Below, in pieces: positions 4,803 to 5,533 of a stretch of 5,533 nucleotides of DNA. The DNA comes from Gaiellasilicea sp038324115. Lineage in GTDB: Bacteria; Actinomycetota; Thermoleophilia; Gaiellales; Gaiellaceae. The position numbers and the translations under genes were made by a program. Below the pieces are notes generated by a model that searched no databases, was not told the origin of the DNA, and saw only the letters and a list, made by a program, of their open reading frames with translations. How positions within the stretch are numbered: the first letter of the stretch is position 1; each line of letters opens with the position of its first letter. The DNA lies in NCBI GenBank assembly GCA_038324115.1, contig JBBQHQ010000154.1, positions 1 through 5,533 of the forward strand, in the 5' to 3' direction.

Positions 4803-5533
4803 GCCTCGAGGGCGCTTCCGTCCTCGTGACGGGAGGCTCGCGCGGGATCGGCAAGGCGATCGCGCTCCGCTTCGCCTCCCTCGGCGCCTCCCGCGTCGCG
4901 ATCGGCTACCTCCGCTCGGACGCCGCCGCCGAGCAGACCGCCGAGGAGCTCCGCGCGCTCGGCGCCGAGCCCGTGCTCGTCCGCGGCAACGTCTCCTCCC
5001 AGCGCGTCCTGGAGGAGGTCGCCGCGCTCGGCCCGCTCGACGCGCTCGTGCACAACGCGGCCTCGGGCGTGATCCGCCCCGCGCTCGAGACGGAGGACAA
5101 GCACTGGGACTGGACGCTGAACGCGAACGCACGGGCGCTCCTGGCTCTCACGCGCGCCGCCGCCCCGCAGATGCCCTCCGGCAGCTCGATCGTCGGGATC
5201 TCCAGCCTCGGCTCGCAGCGGGTGCTGGACAACTACACGCTCGTGGGCACCTCGAAGGCGGCGCTGGAGGCGCTCGTGCGGTACCTCGCGGTCGAGCTCG
5301 GGCCCCGGGGAATCCGCGTCAACGCGGTCTCTGGCGGCGTCGTGGACACCGGCGCGCTCGAGCACTTCCCAAACAAGGAGGCGATGCTGGAGATGGGCGA
5401 GCGCAACCCGGCCGGCCGCCTCGTCGCACCGGCGGACATCGCGGCCGCGGTCACGTTCCTCTGCTCCGACGACGCGGAGATGATCCGCGGCCAGACGCTC
5501 ATCGTCGACGGCGGCTACTCGCTCCGCGCCTAG
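4799..5533 (+). CDS. fabL: Enoyl-ACP reductase III-like short-chain dehydrogenase (FabL type)
   Basis: A complete 244-residue SDR-family oxidoreductase. T11-G-G-S-R-G-I-G18 is the nucleotide-binding turn, N86-A-A-S89 the family's NAG-type motif, and S135-S136 the serine region. The catalytic pair is Y146-x6-K153 (Y-T-L-V-G-T-S-K), not the usual Y-x3-K. This x6 spacing, with A-A-S-G, H-W-D-W-T, I-S-S-L-G-S, R-Y-L-A-V-E-L, N-A-V-S-G-G, E-H-F-P-N, P-A-G-R and M-I-R-G-Q-T, closely matches Bacillus subtilis FabL as I recall it. FabL is the NADPH-dependent enoyl-ACP reductase that completes each round of fatty acid elongation and is insensitive or weakly sensitive to triclosan compared with FabI. 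R39-S40 after the second strand fits NADPH. The start gives an ATGA overlap with the upstream small gene. Another SDR activity cannot be excluded without assay; the SDR family is certain. Confidence 0.85.
   Translation: MSLEGASVLVTGGSRGIGKAIALRFASLGASRVAIGYLRSDAAAEQTAEELRALGAEPVLVRGNVSSQRVLEEVAALGPLDALVHNAASGVIRPALETEDKHWDWTLNANARALLALTRAAAPQMPSGSSIVGISSLGSQRVLDNYTLVGTSKAALEALVRYLAVELGPRGIRVNAVSGGVVDTGALEHFPNKEAMLEMGERNPAGRLVAPADIAAAVTFLCSDDAEMIRGQTLIVDGGYSLRA

Noticed and set aside
1..5533. Defence, prophage, CRISPR or toxin-antitoxin content
   Set aside because: No integrase, transposase, nuclease, repeat-spacer array or toxin-like gene pair was found. The small gene at 4524 is coupled to a metabolic enzyme, not to a toxin.

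Overview
The window is a GC-rich chromosomal segment from what looks like an actinobacterium, most likely of the Thermoleophilia/Gaiellales type. This placement is inference. It rests on the strong G/C bias at third codon positions, leaderless-type promoters in front of most genes, an O-antigen-ligase-like protein with a D-W-x-W segment near its C-terminal membrane helices, and a FabL-type enoyl reductase. No RNA gene, CRISPR array, integrase or transposase gene is visible.

Left block (1-2873, all minus strand, read right to left): an EamA/DMT-type transporter (2873-1986), 4-hydroxyphenylpyruvate dioxygenase (1975-875), a 42-residue hydrophobic protein (837-709), a perfect 22-bp palindrome (663-684), and a cation diffusion facilitator whose 3' end runs off the window (648-1). 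Packing is very tight: the hpd -10 element uses the transporter's stop codon, and the palindrome touches the -10 of the metal transporter. Each gene nevertheless has its own promoter-like element, so these are probably independent units rather than one operon.

Right block (2854-5533, all plus strand): an O-antigen-ligase-like membrane protein (2854-4164) whose assigned start overlaps the divergent transporter start by 20 bp; a small exported or membrane-anchored basic protein coupled to it (4152-4493); then a two-gene unit of a 92-residue unknown protein (4524-4802) and a FabL-like enoyl-ACP reductase (4799-5533) joined by an ATGA overlap. The first pair belongs to the cell envelope or surface-glycan side, the second to fatty acid synthesis.

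Two signals are not explained by the genes. First, all five genes that are not translationally coupled, except the ligase, carry TAnnnT followed by exactly seven bases and then ATG, which places transcription start at or next to the start codon (leaderless mRNA). Second, the ligase gene contains an A+T-rich, near-perfect inverted repeat (3910-3944) read as a run of codons unusual for the gene, which looks like a small palindromic element inserted in frame in a loop between membrane helices. I see no evidence for a wholly new multi-gene system.
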